A DNA stretch of 14,708 nucleotides from an uncultured Bacteroidales bacterium (lineage in GTDB: Bacteria > Bacteroidota > Bacteroidia > Bacteroidales > Paludibacteraceae). Location of the stretch: assembly GCA_946615455.1 (NCBI GenBank), contig CAMOHN010000010.1, forward strand, positions 1 to 14,708, read 5' to 3'. Below are positions 1 to 6,470 of the stretch, piece by piece; within the stretch, counting starts at the first letter, position 1, and each line of letters begins with the position of its first letter. Under the pieces are notes generated by a model, which had not been told where the DNA came from, made no database searches, and saw only the letters and a list, made by a program, of their open reading frames with translations. The position numbers and the translations under genes are program-made.

Positions 1-2
1 CC

Positions 3-2003
3 CAAGCCGCTTTGGCAGCAGTAGATGAAATCCCCAACAATTATTGTTTCTATTCTTTATTCAGTTATACTTTGTTCAGCCCAAGTAGCAGAGCAACTAT
101 TACGAATCTGCCCGCGAGAATTGATGCGACTAATCTTATTTTTCCCGCTACCTACTTAACCAGTTGGTGCTATGCTTATCTCTTCTATACTCCTATCCAA
201 CTGACTATCAATAGTCAAAATTATAATTTAAAAGATTTTTCATTAGGCGTTAATGAAGGTCCTTGTTTCCTTGCGCCGAATTTCAACGACAAAAACGGAA
301 GCGAAGTAAGAGGTGCTTTGCGAAATGCATTTATGCAATGCGAATCGCTTAATTCTGCCCACTTTAATTTTTCGGTTACTCCGAGTATTACCAGCGATAT
401 TTACAACGATAATTTGTATTATTGGGTATATACTACAAAAGAAACGAAAACTATATATGCACCTACTTCGTTCATAGAAGGAACGTCTTATAGCGATGGG
501 AACACTCACTATGTGCGAAAGGAGGCAAATATCCAAGTGGATATGGACAGATATTTTTACGGGGACTGGTCGAATACTACAACATGGTCCTACACTCCTG
601 CGCCGGCAGCAACTTATACCGTGACATGGATGTCGGAGGATGGTTTGACTACACTGGAGACCGACGACGACCTCTCGTCGGGAGATGCCACCACCTTCAA
701 CGGCACGACACCGACCAAGTCGCCCACGGCACAGTACACCTACACCTTCGATGGCTGGGCAACCGAAGCCAATGGCGCGAAAGTGTATAACAACGGTTCG
801 ACTCCCGCTGTCAGCGCAGATGTCACCTATTATGCCCACTTTGCCGCCAATCTCCGCTCATACACCATCCGTTTCTTGAACGGCGAAACGGTGTTGCAAA
901 GCAGCAGCATCGCCTATGGTACAACTCCCTCATACGCCGGCACACCGACCAAGACAGCAAACGATGAGTACACCTATACTTTCACCGGCTGGTCGCCCAC
1001 TGTTCATGCCGTCAACGGTGCACAGGACTATACTGCCACCTTCAGTCAGACAAAGAAAAAATACACCCTCACATGGGACATGGCAGGCGGCGCGACGGCT
1101 ACAGCTGACGAGGACTATACGCACGGACTGATTGACTGGGGCACTACCATTGTCGTTCCTGCTGCTCCGACCAAAGACGGCTTTACCTTTGCCGGCTGGA
1201 GCACCACTCCCGTCAGCGAGATGCCCACCCACGATGTCACCTATACGGCTCAATGGGAAGCAGGCAGCATGAGCGAATTGGAACTATTAGACATGGAAGA
1301 GCCTACCCATTACAACGCTTTCCAAGACTATGACGGCGTGACAGTCGGTGAGGTGACCTATGTACGCACCTTCACAGCCAACCGTTGGTCCACATTGTGC
1401 CTTCCGTTCTTTGTAAGCAATGGCAACCTGATCAGCAACACCTTGGTCCGTCAAGTGTTTGAGTTCCGCCACGCTTCGGGCGAGAACGTGGAAGGTGGTT
1501 CGTTTGACCTGCACTTTGCCTCAGTCAACGAGATGGTTGCCGGAAGGGGCTACCTCGTTCGCACACAGGCTAATAAGACCGTGTTGAGATTCAGCGAGGT
1601 TACCATTGACACCGAAGCCGACACCGAGACCGACATCACCAACCTGACCGGCACGAGCGACGGCATAGGCACCATCACTTTGGTGGGCACACTGCGCAAA
1701 GGGACATTGCCTGCCAACGACAAACACTACCTGGGACTACTGAACAACAAACTCTATTACCCCGGGGTTAATACCACCGTTTCAGCCTATCGTGGCTACT
1801 TCAAAGACAGCAATCCCTCTTTAGCCAATCGCCGCGCGCGTATCATAGTGGACGGCGAATATATGGGTGAGCTGATGATTGACAACGGCGAATTGCTTGA
1901 TGCGGGCGGGGACGACCGCGCTCCAAGAAAGTACATCAGCAACGGTGAACTTGTCATTGAGCGCAACGGCGAACGCTATAACGCACAAGGATCAAAAATG
2001 TAG
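3..2003 (+). CDS. Surface protein with BspA-like and InlB B-type repeats, 5'-truncated by window edge
   Basis: The frame is open to the left edge, so the true start and any signal peptide lie outside; about 666 residues are visible. Residues ~1-195 contain degenerate repeats like those of Bacteroidales BspA-type surface proteins (FPATYLTSWCYAYLF; RNAFMQCESLNSAHF). Residues ~204-280, ~286-348 and ~354-418 are three InlB B-type (Listeria-Bacteroides) repeats, each with a T.PTK....YT(F)..W core (TPTKSPTAQYTYTFDGW, TPTKTANDEYTYTFTGW, APTKDGFTFAGW). Next comes a beta-rich domain with the W-STLCLPF motif often seen before the C-terminus of such proteins. The tail GELVIERNGERYNAQGSKM resembles the short C-terminal motif of many Bacteroidales exported proteins. 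The likely role is cell-surface adhesion or ligand binding (inference). The first ~600 bases are clearly more AT-rich than the rest, which suggests a mosaic gene. Confidence 0.85.
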   Translation, partial: QAALAAVDEIPNNYCFYSLFSYTLFSPSSRATITNLPARIDATNLIFPATYLTSWCYAYLFYTPIQLTINSQNYNLKDFSLGVNEGPCFLAPNFNDKNGSEVRGALRNAFMQCESLNSAHFNFSVTPSITSDIYNDNLYYWVYTTKETKTIYAPTSFIEGTSYSDGNTHYVRKEANIQVDMDRYFYGDWSNTTTWSYTPAPAATYTVTWMSEDGLTTLETDDDLSSGDATTFNGTTPTKSPTAQYTYTFDGWATEANGAKVYNNGSTPAVSADVTYYAHFAANLRSYTIRFLNGETVLQSSSIAYGTTPSYAGTPTKTANDEYTYTFTGWSPTVHAVNGAQDYTATFSQTKKKYTLTWDMAGGATATADEDYTHGLIDWGTTIVVPAAPTKDGFTFAGWSTTPVSEMPTHDVTYTAQWEAGSMSELELLDMEEPTHYNAFQDYDGVTVGEVTYVRTFTANRWSTLCLPFFVSNGNLISNTLVRQVFEFRHASGENVEGGSFDLHFASVNEMVAGRGYLVRTQANKTVLRFSEVTIDTEADTETDITNLTGTSDGIGTITLVGTLRKGTLPANDKHYLGLLNNKLYYPGVNTTVSAYRGYFKDSNPSLANRRARIIVDGEYMGELMIDNGELLDAGGDDRAPRKYISNGELVIERNGERYNAQGSKM

Positions 2004-2028
2004 AAGTGAAACGGCCAAACTTCTATAA

Positions 2029-2053
2029 ACTATCAACTATCAACTATCAACTT
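2029..2053 (+). repeat. Three tandem ACTATCA heptamers before a small gene
   Basis: Three perfect head-to-tail copies of ACTATCA (2029-2049) are followed by a partial copy (ACTT), ending directly at the ATG of the 42-codon gene. The array fills most of the gap after the stop of the surface-protein gene. It sits where a ribosome-binding region would be. It has no Shine-Dalgarno sequence, which is usual in Bacteroidota, where A-rich leaders promote initiation. Whether the repeat acts in translation or is a slippage-prone leftover cannot be told from the sequence. Confidence 0.7.
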
Positions 2054-2182
2054 ATGAAAACCTATCTCATACCTCAAACCTGTCAGTTTGCCATGACAAT
2101 GGCAGGTCAGATTTTGGGCACATCCACCCAGGACAACCTACCTATCGAAGGTCCTGCAAACGATGGCACCAATTTCGATTAA
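2054..2182 (+). CDS. Short Bacteroidales peptide (42 aa), function unknown
   Basis: A 42-codon ORF starts with ATG and ends with TAA. It begins MKTYLIPQT and ends in an acidic, Gly/Asn-rich tail (GPANDGTNFD). Bacteroidales genomes hold many very small proteins with the same plan: an (M)KK/KTY(I/L)xPxT start, a short hydrophobic middle (here FAMTMAGQILGTS) and a Gly/Asp/Asn-rich end. They often lie next to surface-protein genes, and I assign it to this loose group from memory of the pattern. The middle segment is too short and weak to be a clear membrane helix. It lies 50 bp behind the surface-protein gene and ahead of a strong stem-loop, so it is probably the last gene of that transcript. Chance occurrence is possible at this length. 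Confidence 0.55.
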   Translation: MKTYLIPQTCQFAMTMAGQILGTSTQDNLPIEGPANDGTNFD

Positions 2183-2225
2183 AGTTCTGCCCCCATAGAC
2201 AGACACGCAATCTTTAAGTCATCTC

Positions 2226-2254
2226 CACGGGCTGCCTCGGAAAGGCAGCCCGTG
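2226..2254 (+). terminator. Strong stem-loop, probable transcript end
   Basis: A perfect 12-bp GC-rich inverted repeat (CACGGGCTGCCT / AGGCAGCCCGTG) closes a 5-nt loop (CGGAA), 43 bp after the stop of the 42-codon gene. No T-run follows on the + strand, so it is not a textbook intrinsic terminator. It could be a 3'-end stabiliser or a less canonical terminator. It lies before the promoter candidate of the HD phosphohydrolase gene, which is consistent with a transcription-unit boundary. Confidence 0.5.
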
Positions 2255-2295
2255 CTGTGTTCGGACGAACAAAAAAGGGCGAAAAGCGGCAAAAG

Positions 2296-2327
2296 GTTGC
2301 ATATATGGGCTTTTTGTTGTCCCTTTG
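2296..2327 (+). promoter_or_regulatory. Possible Bacteroidota promoter for the HD phosphohydrolase gene
   Basis: GTTG at 2296-2299, a 20-nt spacer and TCCCTTTG at 2320-2327 match the Bacteroidota form (TTTG, 19-21 nt, TAnnTTTG) with one mismatch in each box. This would leave a leader of roughly 20-25 nt before the ATG at 2355. It is weaker than the promoters before lpxD and the LRR gene. Confidence 0.35.
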
Positions 2328-2354
2328 CGGCGTTTTTATTGAACAAACGCAACT

Positions 2355-3590
2355 ATGAACAAACGCAAGATTATCAACGACCCCGTTTTTGGTTTCCTGA
2401 CGCTGCCATCGGACAAGGTGTATGATGTGTTGCAGCACCCGTTGGTGCAGCGGCTCAGTCGTATCCGTCAGTTGGGACTGTCTTACTATGTCTATCCCGG
2501 TGCCCAGCACAGCCGTTTCTCCCACTCGTTGGGCGCGATGCACCTCATGCAGGAGGGACTGAACATGCTCCGTCAGAAAGGCGTGCCCATTAGCGACGAA
2601 GAGCACGAGAGTGCTCAGATCGCCATCTTGTTGCACGACCTTGGTCACGGGCCGTTCTCGCATGTGCTGGAGCACACACTGGTGCAGGACATCACCCACG
2701 AGCAGGTGAGCCGCTATATGATGGAGCAGATTGACCATGACCTTGCCACCTCGGACTGTCCGCACCCGCTTGCAATGGCGATTGCCATCTTTGAGAACAC
2801 CTACCCGCGACGGTTCTTCCACCGGTTGTTGTCGTCGCAGTTGGATGTAGATCGTATGGACTACCTCTGCCGCGACTCGTTTTTCTGCGGTGTACAGGAA
2901 GGGCGGGTGGCGAGCGAGCGACTGCTCAAGATGCTTACTGTGGTGGGCGACCACTTGGTAGTGGAGCAGAAGGGTATCTACTCGGTGGAGAAGTTCCTTG
3001 TGGCACGCCGACTGATGTACTGGCAGGTCTATTTGCATAAGACCTCGGTGGCAGCCGAGCAGATGCTCATCAAGATTCTTTCGCGCGCCAAGCAGTTGGC
3101 AGCCCGTGGTGAGGCATTGTTCTGCTCGCCTGCACTACACTATTTTCTCTATCAGCGTGTGCCTGCCGAGGCCATGCATGCCGGCAGTGAGGCATTGGAC
3201 ATGTATGCATTGTTGGATGACAGCGATGTGCTCAGTGCCATCAAGGCATGGATGAGCCATGAGGACAAGGTGTTGGCAACCCTGTGCGACATGTTCATCA
3301 ACCGCCGCTTGTTCCGTGGCTCGCTGCGTGAAGAGCCTATCGGCAAAGACGAGGCGGAGGCTCTGTGCCGCCGCTATGCCAAGGCATTCCAAGTGACCGA
3401 GCAGGATGCCGAGTACTTTTTTGTGGAGCATATCTCGACGGGCAATACCTACTCGGAAAAGGCGGACTCCATTGATATCCTCTACCAAGACGGTCAGGTG
3501 AAGGATATAGGCGAAGCCAGCGAGATACTGGACCTCAAACTGCTGACTTACAAGCCACAGAAACGCTATTTGTTTGAGGCGCGGATATAA
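2355..3590 (+). CDS. HD-superfamily phosphohydrolase (SAMHD1-like family)
   Basis: This 411-residue protein has the HD-domain metal site laid out as in the SAMHD1/dNTPase-like family: H52 in [10 protein letters not shown], the H94-D95 doublet in ILLHDLGHG, and D166 in [10 protein letters not shown]115 in THEQVS corresponds to the conserved active-site histidine of SAMHD1. The first residues ([12 protein letters not shown]) are the typical start of this family. The family hydrolyses phosphate esters, in several members dNTPs to nucleosides plus triphosphate. The substrate of this bacterial branch is generally not known, so none is assigned. The protein has no signal peptide and should be cytoplasmic. 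The gene sits ahead of lpxD, a neighbour relation frequent in Bacteroidales, but a separate promoter candidate lies between the two. Length and start are normal. Confidence 0.9.
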   Translation: MNKRKIINDPVFGFLTLPSDKVYDVLQHPLVQRLSRIRQLGLSYYVYPGAQHSRFSHSLGAMHLMQEGLNMLRQKGVPISDEEHESAQIAILLHDLGHGPFSHVLEHTLVQDITHEQVSRYMMEQIDHDLATSDCPHPLAMAIAIFENTYPRRFFHRLLSSQLDVDRMDYLCRDSFFCGVQEGRVASERLLKMLTVVGDHLVVEQKGIYSVEKFLVARRLMYWQVYLHKTSVAAEQMLIKILSRAKQLAARGEALFCSPALHYFLYQRVPAEAMHAGSEALDMYALLDDSDVLSAIKAWMSHEDKVLATLCDMFINRRLFRGSLREEPIGKDEAEALCRRYAKAFQVTEQDAEYFFVEHISTGNTYSEKADSIDILYQDGQVKDIGEASEILDLKLLTYKPQKRYLFEARI

Positions 3591-3615
3591 AAAAACGGCA
3601 TTACGACCGAATAAA

Positions 3616-3647
3616 TTTGTGCAAGCGGTTGTTTTGCCGTACTTTCG
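3616..3647 (+). promoter_or_regulatory. Bacteroidota-type promoter of the lpxD-lpxC-lpxA unit
   Basis: TTTG at 3616-3619, a 20-nt spacer and TACTTTCG at 3640-3647 match the Bacteroidota consensus (TTTG, 19-21 nt, TAnnTTTG) with a single mismatch. The site lies in the 101-bp gap after the HD gene. It places the transcript start about 40 nt before the lpxD ATG at 3692. The Bacteroidota primary sigma factor is known to use such sites. Confidence 0.6.
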
Positions 3648-3691
3648 CGCGATTTTTTACAATCGGACGGCAATGTGTCCGAAACGAAGTG

Positions 3692-4696
3692 ATGATAGAA
3701 TTCAGTGCCAATCAGATCAGTCAGTTGTTAGGCGGCTCGGTGGAGGGCGATGGCAACCGTACTGTGCATAATGTGGCGGGCATAGAGACCGCCAAAGAGG
3801 GTGACCTCTGTTTCTTGGGGGAAGCCAAGTATCTCCCGTTGTTGCGTACCACGCAAGCCTCGGTGGTGTTACTTTCGCGCGGGTTGGACTATGACGGTGC
3901 CACTGCCGCCACCCTCATTCGTGTGGACAATGCCCGCGGAGCGATGGCGATGTTGCTGCGTGAGGTTGCCAAGGTGCTCAATCCTGCACGACACGGTGTC
4001 GAGCAGGGGGCTTATGTGAGTGAGGGTGTGACCGTGCCTGACGATGCCTACATTGGTGCAGGAGCCTACATAGGCAAGGGCGTGCAATTGGGCAAAGGGG
4101 TGCAGATTTATCCGCAGACTTATGTGGGCGACGGAGTCAAGATTGGCGACAACACGGTGCTGTATGCAGGTGTGAAGGTCTATTACGGTTGCCTTATCGG
4201 CAGTCAGTGCATCTTGCACAGCGGCGTGGTCATCGGTTCGGACGGTTTCGGCTTTGAACCTGACGCTGATGGGGTGCTGCAGAAAGTGCCACAGATAGGT
4301 CGTGTCGTCATTGAGGACGATGTGGAGATAGGTGCCAACACCACGGTGGACCGTGCCATGATGGGCGAGACGCACATAGGCAGGAACACCAAGATTGACA
4401 ACCTGTGCCAGATTGCGCACAATGTGCAGATTGGCGAAGGAACCGTGTTGTGTGCCCAAGTGGGCATAGCCGGTTCGACCCGGGTGGGCAGTCACTGCAT
4501 GCTGACCGGTCAGGTAGGCGTGGCAGGACACATAGAGATAGCCGACGGTGTGGTGGTAGGTGCCCAGTCGGGCGTGAGCCACTCGCTACCAAAAGCCGGA
4601 CAATACATGGGGTCGCCCGCCATGGATGCTGCCCGTTGGCGCAGAGCACAAGCCGTCTATCGTCGTTTGCCGGAATTATATAAGAAGATACAATGA
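3692..4696 (+). CDS. lpxD: UDP-3-O-acylglucosamine N-acyltransferase LpxD
   Basis: LpxD transfers a 3-hydroxyacyl chain from acyl-ACP to the free 2-amino group of UDP-3-O-acylglucosamine, the third step of lipid A synthesis, in the cytoplasm. The N-terminal domain (residues ~1-100) carries the LpxD-type segment ending in [11 protein letters not shown]. It is followed by a left-handed beta-helix of hexapeptide repeats (~105-295; many [IV]G-x-x-x). The catalytic histidine is H243 in QIAHNV, and [10 protein letters not shown] (~181-190) is a family hallmark. I chose the ATG at 3692 (334 aa, start [10 protein letters not shown]) because it matches the usual LpxD N-terminus. An upstream TTG at 3617 in the same frame would add 25 non-homologous residues and overlaps the promoter. 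The stop overlaps the lpxC start as ATGA, which implies translational coupling. Confidence 0.95.
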   Translation: MIEFSANQISQLLGGSVEGDGNRTVHNVAGIETAKEGDLCFLGEAKYLPLLRTTQASVVLLSRGLDYDGATAATLIRVDNARGAMAMLLREVAKVLNPARHGVEQGAYVSEGVTVPDDAYIGAGAYIGKGVQLGKGVQIYPQTYVGDGVKIGDNTVLYAGVKVYYGCLIGSQCILHSGVVIGSDGFGFEPDADGVLQKVPQIGRVVIEDDVEIGANTTVDRAMMGETHIGRNTKIDNLCQIAHNVQIGEGTVLCAQVGIAGSTRVGSHCMLTGQVGVAGHIEIADGVVVGAQSGVSHSLPKAGQYMGSPAMDAARWRRAQAVYRRLPELYKKIQ

Positions 4697-5595
4697 ACCA
4701 AGCCACGCTACGCGAGTCCGTATCCTTGACAGGCAAGGGGTTGCACACCGGCGCGACCATCTGTGCCACCTTGCATCCTGCACCTGCGGGTGCAGGTATT
4801 CGTTTCCGCCGTGTGGACTTGCCCGGTCAGCCCGAGCACGAGGCACTGGCTGACTATGTAGGCGGTACGACACGCGGTACGGTCTTGGAGAACGGCACAT
4901 GGCGTGTGAGCACCGTAGAGCATCTGATGGCGGCTTTGTATGCCATGGGCGTGACCAACTGCCGTGTGGATGTGGATGCTGCCGAGGTTCCCATTTTGGA
5001 TGGTAGTGCCCGCTTGTGGGTGGCTGCCATCATGCAGGCAGGGATAGTGGAACAGGACGCTCCCGCCCGAGAGTGGGTGGTGACCGAGCCGTTGCGTTTT
5101 GACAACGGCAAGGGCTGTACGCTGCTCATTGAACCCGCTGAAACCTATCAGGTGGAAGTGCATGTGGACTACCCTTCGCCTGTGCTGGGCAAGCAGTCGG
5201 CACGACTGGACAACCTCAGCGACTTTGCTACCGAGATAGCCGCCGCACGCACGTTCTGCTTCCTCAGGGAGATCAAGCCGTTGCTCAACCTTGGACTGAT
5301 ACGCGGTGGGGACTTGCAGAACGCTCTGGTTATTTACGATAAACGCATCTGGCAATGGAGCATGAATCGTCTTGCCCGCAAGTTGGGTCAGCCGCCCATT
5401 GACGCTTCGCGTTTGGGCTACCTGAGCGAACTGAACTATGAGAACGAACCGGCTCGACACAAACTGTTAGACTTGATTGGCGACATGGCTCTGCTGGGTG
5501 TGCATGTTCGCGGTCGGCTGACCGCTACCTGCCCCGGACATGGTTTCAATACCTCTTGCGCCAAACAACTCCGTGCTACCCTAAACAACCGCTAA
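4693..5595 (+). CDS. lpxC: UDP-3-O-acyl-N-acetylglucosamine deacetylase LpxC, not fused to FabZ
   Basis: LpxC is the zinc-dependent deacetylase that commits UDP-3-O-acyl-GlcNAc to lipid A. The start ([10 protein letters not shown]) is diagnostic. The zinc ligands are visible: H77 in [10 protein letters not shown] (general base E76), then H256 and D260 in [12 protein letters not shown]283 in PGHGFNT is the second catalytic histidine. All key residues are intact, so it should be active. The protein ends at 300 residues, just past the LpxC domain. In Bacteroidota the gene is normally an lpxC/fabZ fusion of about 460 codons. Only 38 bp separate its stop from lpxA, so no FabZ domain or remnant is present here. 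It is therefore a stand-alone LpxC of the proteobacterial length (E. coli 305 aa). It overlaps lpxD by 4 bp (ATGA). Confidence 0.95.
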   Translation: MNQATLRESVSLTGKGLHTGATICATLHPAPAGAGIRFRRVDLPGQPEHEALADYVGGTTRGTVLENGTWRVSTVEHLMAALYAMGVTNCRVDVDAAEVPILDGSARLWVAAIMQAGIVEQDAPAREWVVTEPLRFDNGKGCTLLIEPAETYQVEVHVDYPSPVLGKQSARLDNLSDFATEIAAARTFCFLREIKPLLNLGLIRGGDLQNALVIYDKRIWQWSMNRLARKLGQPPIDASRLGYLSELNYENEPARHKLLDLIGDMALLGVHVRGRLTATCPGHGFNTSCAKQLRATLNNR

Positions 5596-5630
5596 ACAAA
5601 CTGTTAAACTATAGTTAAACAAACGTAAAC
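5582..5630 (+). repeat. Five TAAAC pentamers at roughly helical spacing between lpxC and lpxA
   Basis: TAAAC occurs at 5582, 5593, 5605, 5616 and 5626, with start-to-start distances of 11, 12, 11 and 10 bp, close to one DNA turn each. The array runs from the last codons of lpxC through the 38-bp gap to just before the lpxA ATG at 5634. The regular spacing could be a protein-binding or translation-enhancing A-rich element, or chance in an A-rich leader. Confidence 0.5.
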
Positions 5631-5633
5631 ACC

Positions 5634-6425
5634 ATGATATCACCATTAGCATCCATTCATCCGAACGCTCGCCTTGCCACCGATGTGGAGGTAGGTCCGT
5701 TCGTTTTTATAGACGACGATGTGGAGATAGGCGAGGGTACCGTCATTGATGCCAACGCCACCATCTGTTCGCATACCCGCATAGGCAAGCACTGCCATGT
5801 GTTCCCCACGGCTATAGTAGGTGCCGTGCCGCAGGATCTGAAGTTCCAAGGTGAACTGACTTACACTTACATAGGCGACTACACCACGCTGCGCGAGTGC
5901 AGCACCGTGCACCGCGGCACCGCCTCCAAGGGCAAGACCGTGGTGGGCAGCCACTGCCTGATAATGGCGTATTGCCATGTGGCACACGATGTGGTGGTGG
6001 GTGACCATGTCATCATGTCCAATGCCACTCAATTGGCAGGCGAAGTGGTGGTGGACGACTGGGCTATCATAGGCGGCGGTACACTGGTACACCAGTTCTC
6101 GCATATAGGACAGCATGTCATGATTCAAGGAGGAAGCCTCATCAACAAGGATGTGCCGCCTTATGTGATGGCTGCCCGCACGCCCATACAATATTGCGGC
6201 ATCAATTCGGTGGGACTAAACCGACGCAGCTTCACTAAGGAGCAGATTGACACCATTCAGCGTGTCTATCACATAGTCTATCAGAGTGGGCTGAATATTT
6301 CGCAGGCAATAGACAAGGTGCTAACCGACCTGCCGCAAAGTGCAGAGCGAGATGCCATCGTGACATTCATACGCTCCTCCGCACGCGGAGTCATCAAAGG
6401 CGCACTATCAAGAAAAGAACTCTAA
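5634..6425 (+). CDS. lpxA: Acyl-ACP--UDP-N-acetylglucosamine O-acyltransferase LpxA
   Basis: LpxA catalyses the first step of lipid A synthesis: transfer of a 3-hydroxyacyl group from ACP to the 3-OH of UDP-GlcNAc in the cytoplasm. It has 263 residues (E. coli 262). It begins SPLASIHPNARLA, which is typical. A left-handed beta-helix of hexapeptide repeats covers residues ~5-190. The active-site histidines are H115 and H118 in MAYCHVAHDV (E. coli H122/H125). The C-terminal helical domain (~195-263) contains GLNRRSFT and a family-typical IRSS-RGV end. It lies 38 bp after lpxC and should share its transcript. The acyl-length ruler residue cannot be judged without an alignment. Confidence 0.96.
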   Translation: MISPLASIHPNARLATDVEVGPFVFIDDDVEIGEGTVIDANATICSHTRIGKHCHVFPTAIVGAVPQDLKFQGELTYTYIGDYTTLRECSTVHRGTASKGKTVVGSHCLIMAYCHVAHDVVVGDHVIMSNATQLAGEVVVDDWAIIGGGTLVHQFSHIGQHVMIQGGSLINKDVPPYVMAARTPIQYCGINSVGLNRRSFTKEQIDTIQRVYHIVYQSGLNISQAIDKVLTDLPQSAERDAIVTFIRSSARGVIKGALSRKEL

Positions 6426-6455
6426 ACTTTAGAAAGTCTTTCAACTCTAAACTTT
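6418..6455 (+). repeat. 13-bp direct repeat spanning the lpxA stop and the lpxA-glnS gap
   Basis: AACTCTAAACTTT occurs at 6418-6430 (containing the lpxA stop codon) and again, identically, at 6443-6455. Between and after the copies are related CTTTCAACT strings, and GAAAG-T-CTTTC forms a small inverted repeat. It resembles the ACTATCA array before the 42-codon gene in base make-up and in its place just before a start codon. The function is unknown. Confidence 0.55.
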
Positions 6456-6470
6456 CAACTTAATACTGTT

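Noticed and set aside
2255..2275. Second small hairpin (TGTTC-GGAC-GAACA) as an intrinsic terminator
   Set aside because: The stem is only 5 bp and is followed by an A-run rather than a T-run on the + strand. On the minus strand the T-run comes before the stem, not after it.
2214..3038. 274-codon minus-strand ORF opposite the HD phosphohydrolase gene
   Set aside because: The product is rich in His/Gln/Val without any recognisable domain, while the + strand frame carries a complete HD metal site. It is a shadow of the real gene.
3612..3619. TAAATTTG as the -7 box of a promoter
   Set aside because: It matches TAnnTTTG, but no TTTG lies 19-21 nt upstream (nearest at 3573-3576). Its TTTG fits better as the -33 box of the promoter ending at 3647.
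3617..3691. Upstream TTG start for lpxD
   Set aside because: It lies on the -33 box of the promoter and would add 25 residues unlike the LpxD family; the ATG at 3692 gives the normal N-terminus.
3869..4582. 237-codon minus-strand ORF opposite lpxD
   Set aside because: It is His/Thr-rich and mirrors the hexapeptide repeats of lpxD, with no family features of its own.
4708..5460. 250-codon minus-strand ORF opposite lpxC
   Set aside because: It is antisense to a gene with every catalytic residue in place, and its composition is typical of a reversed coding strand.
5596..5633. Remnant of a FabZ domain after lpxC
   Set aside because: The 38 bp are A-rich leader sequence with TAAAC repeats; no frame gives FabZ-like residues.
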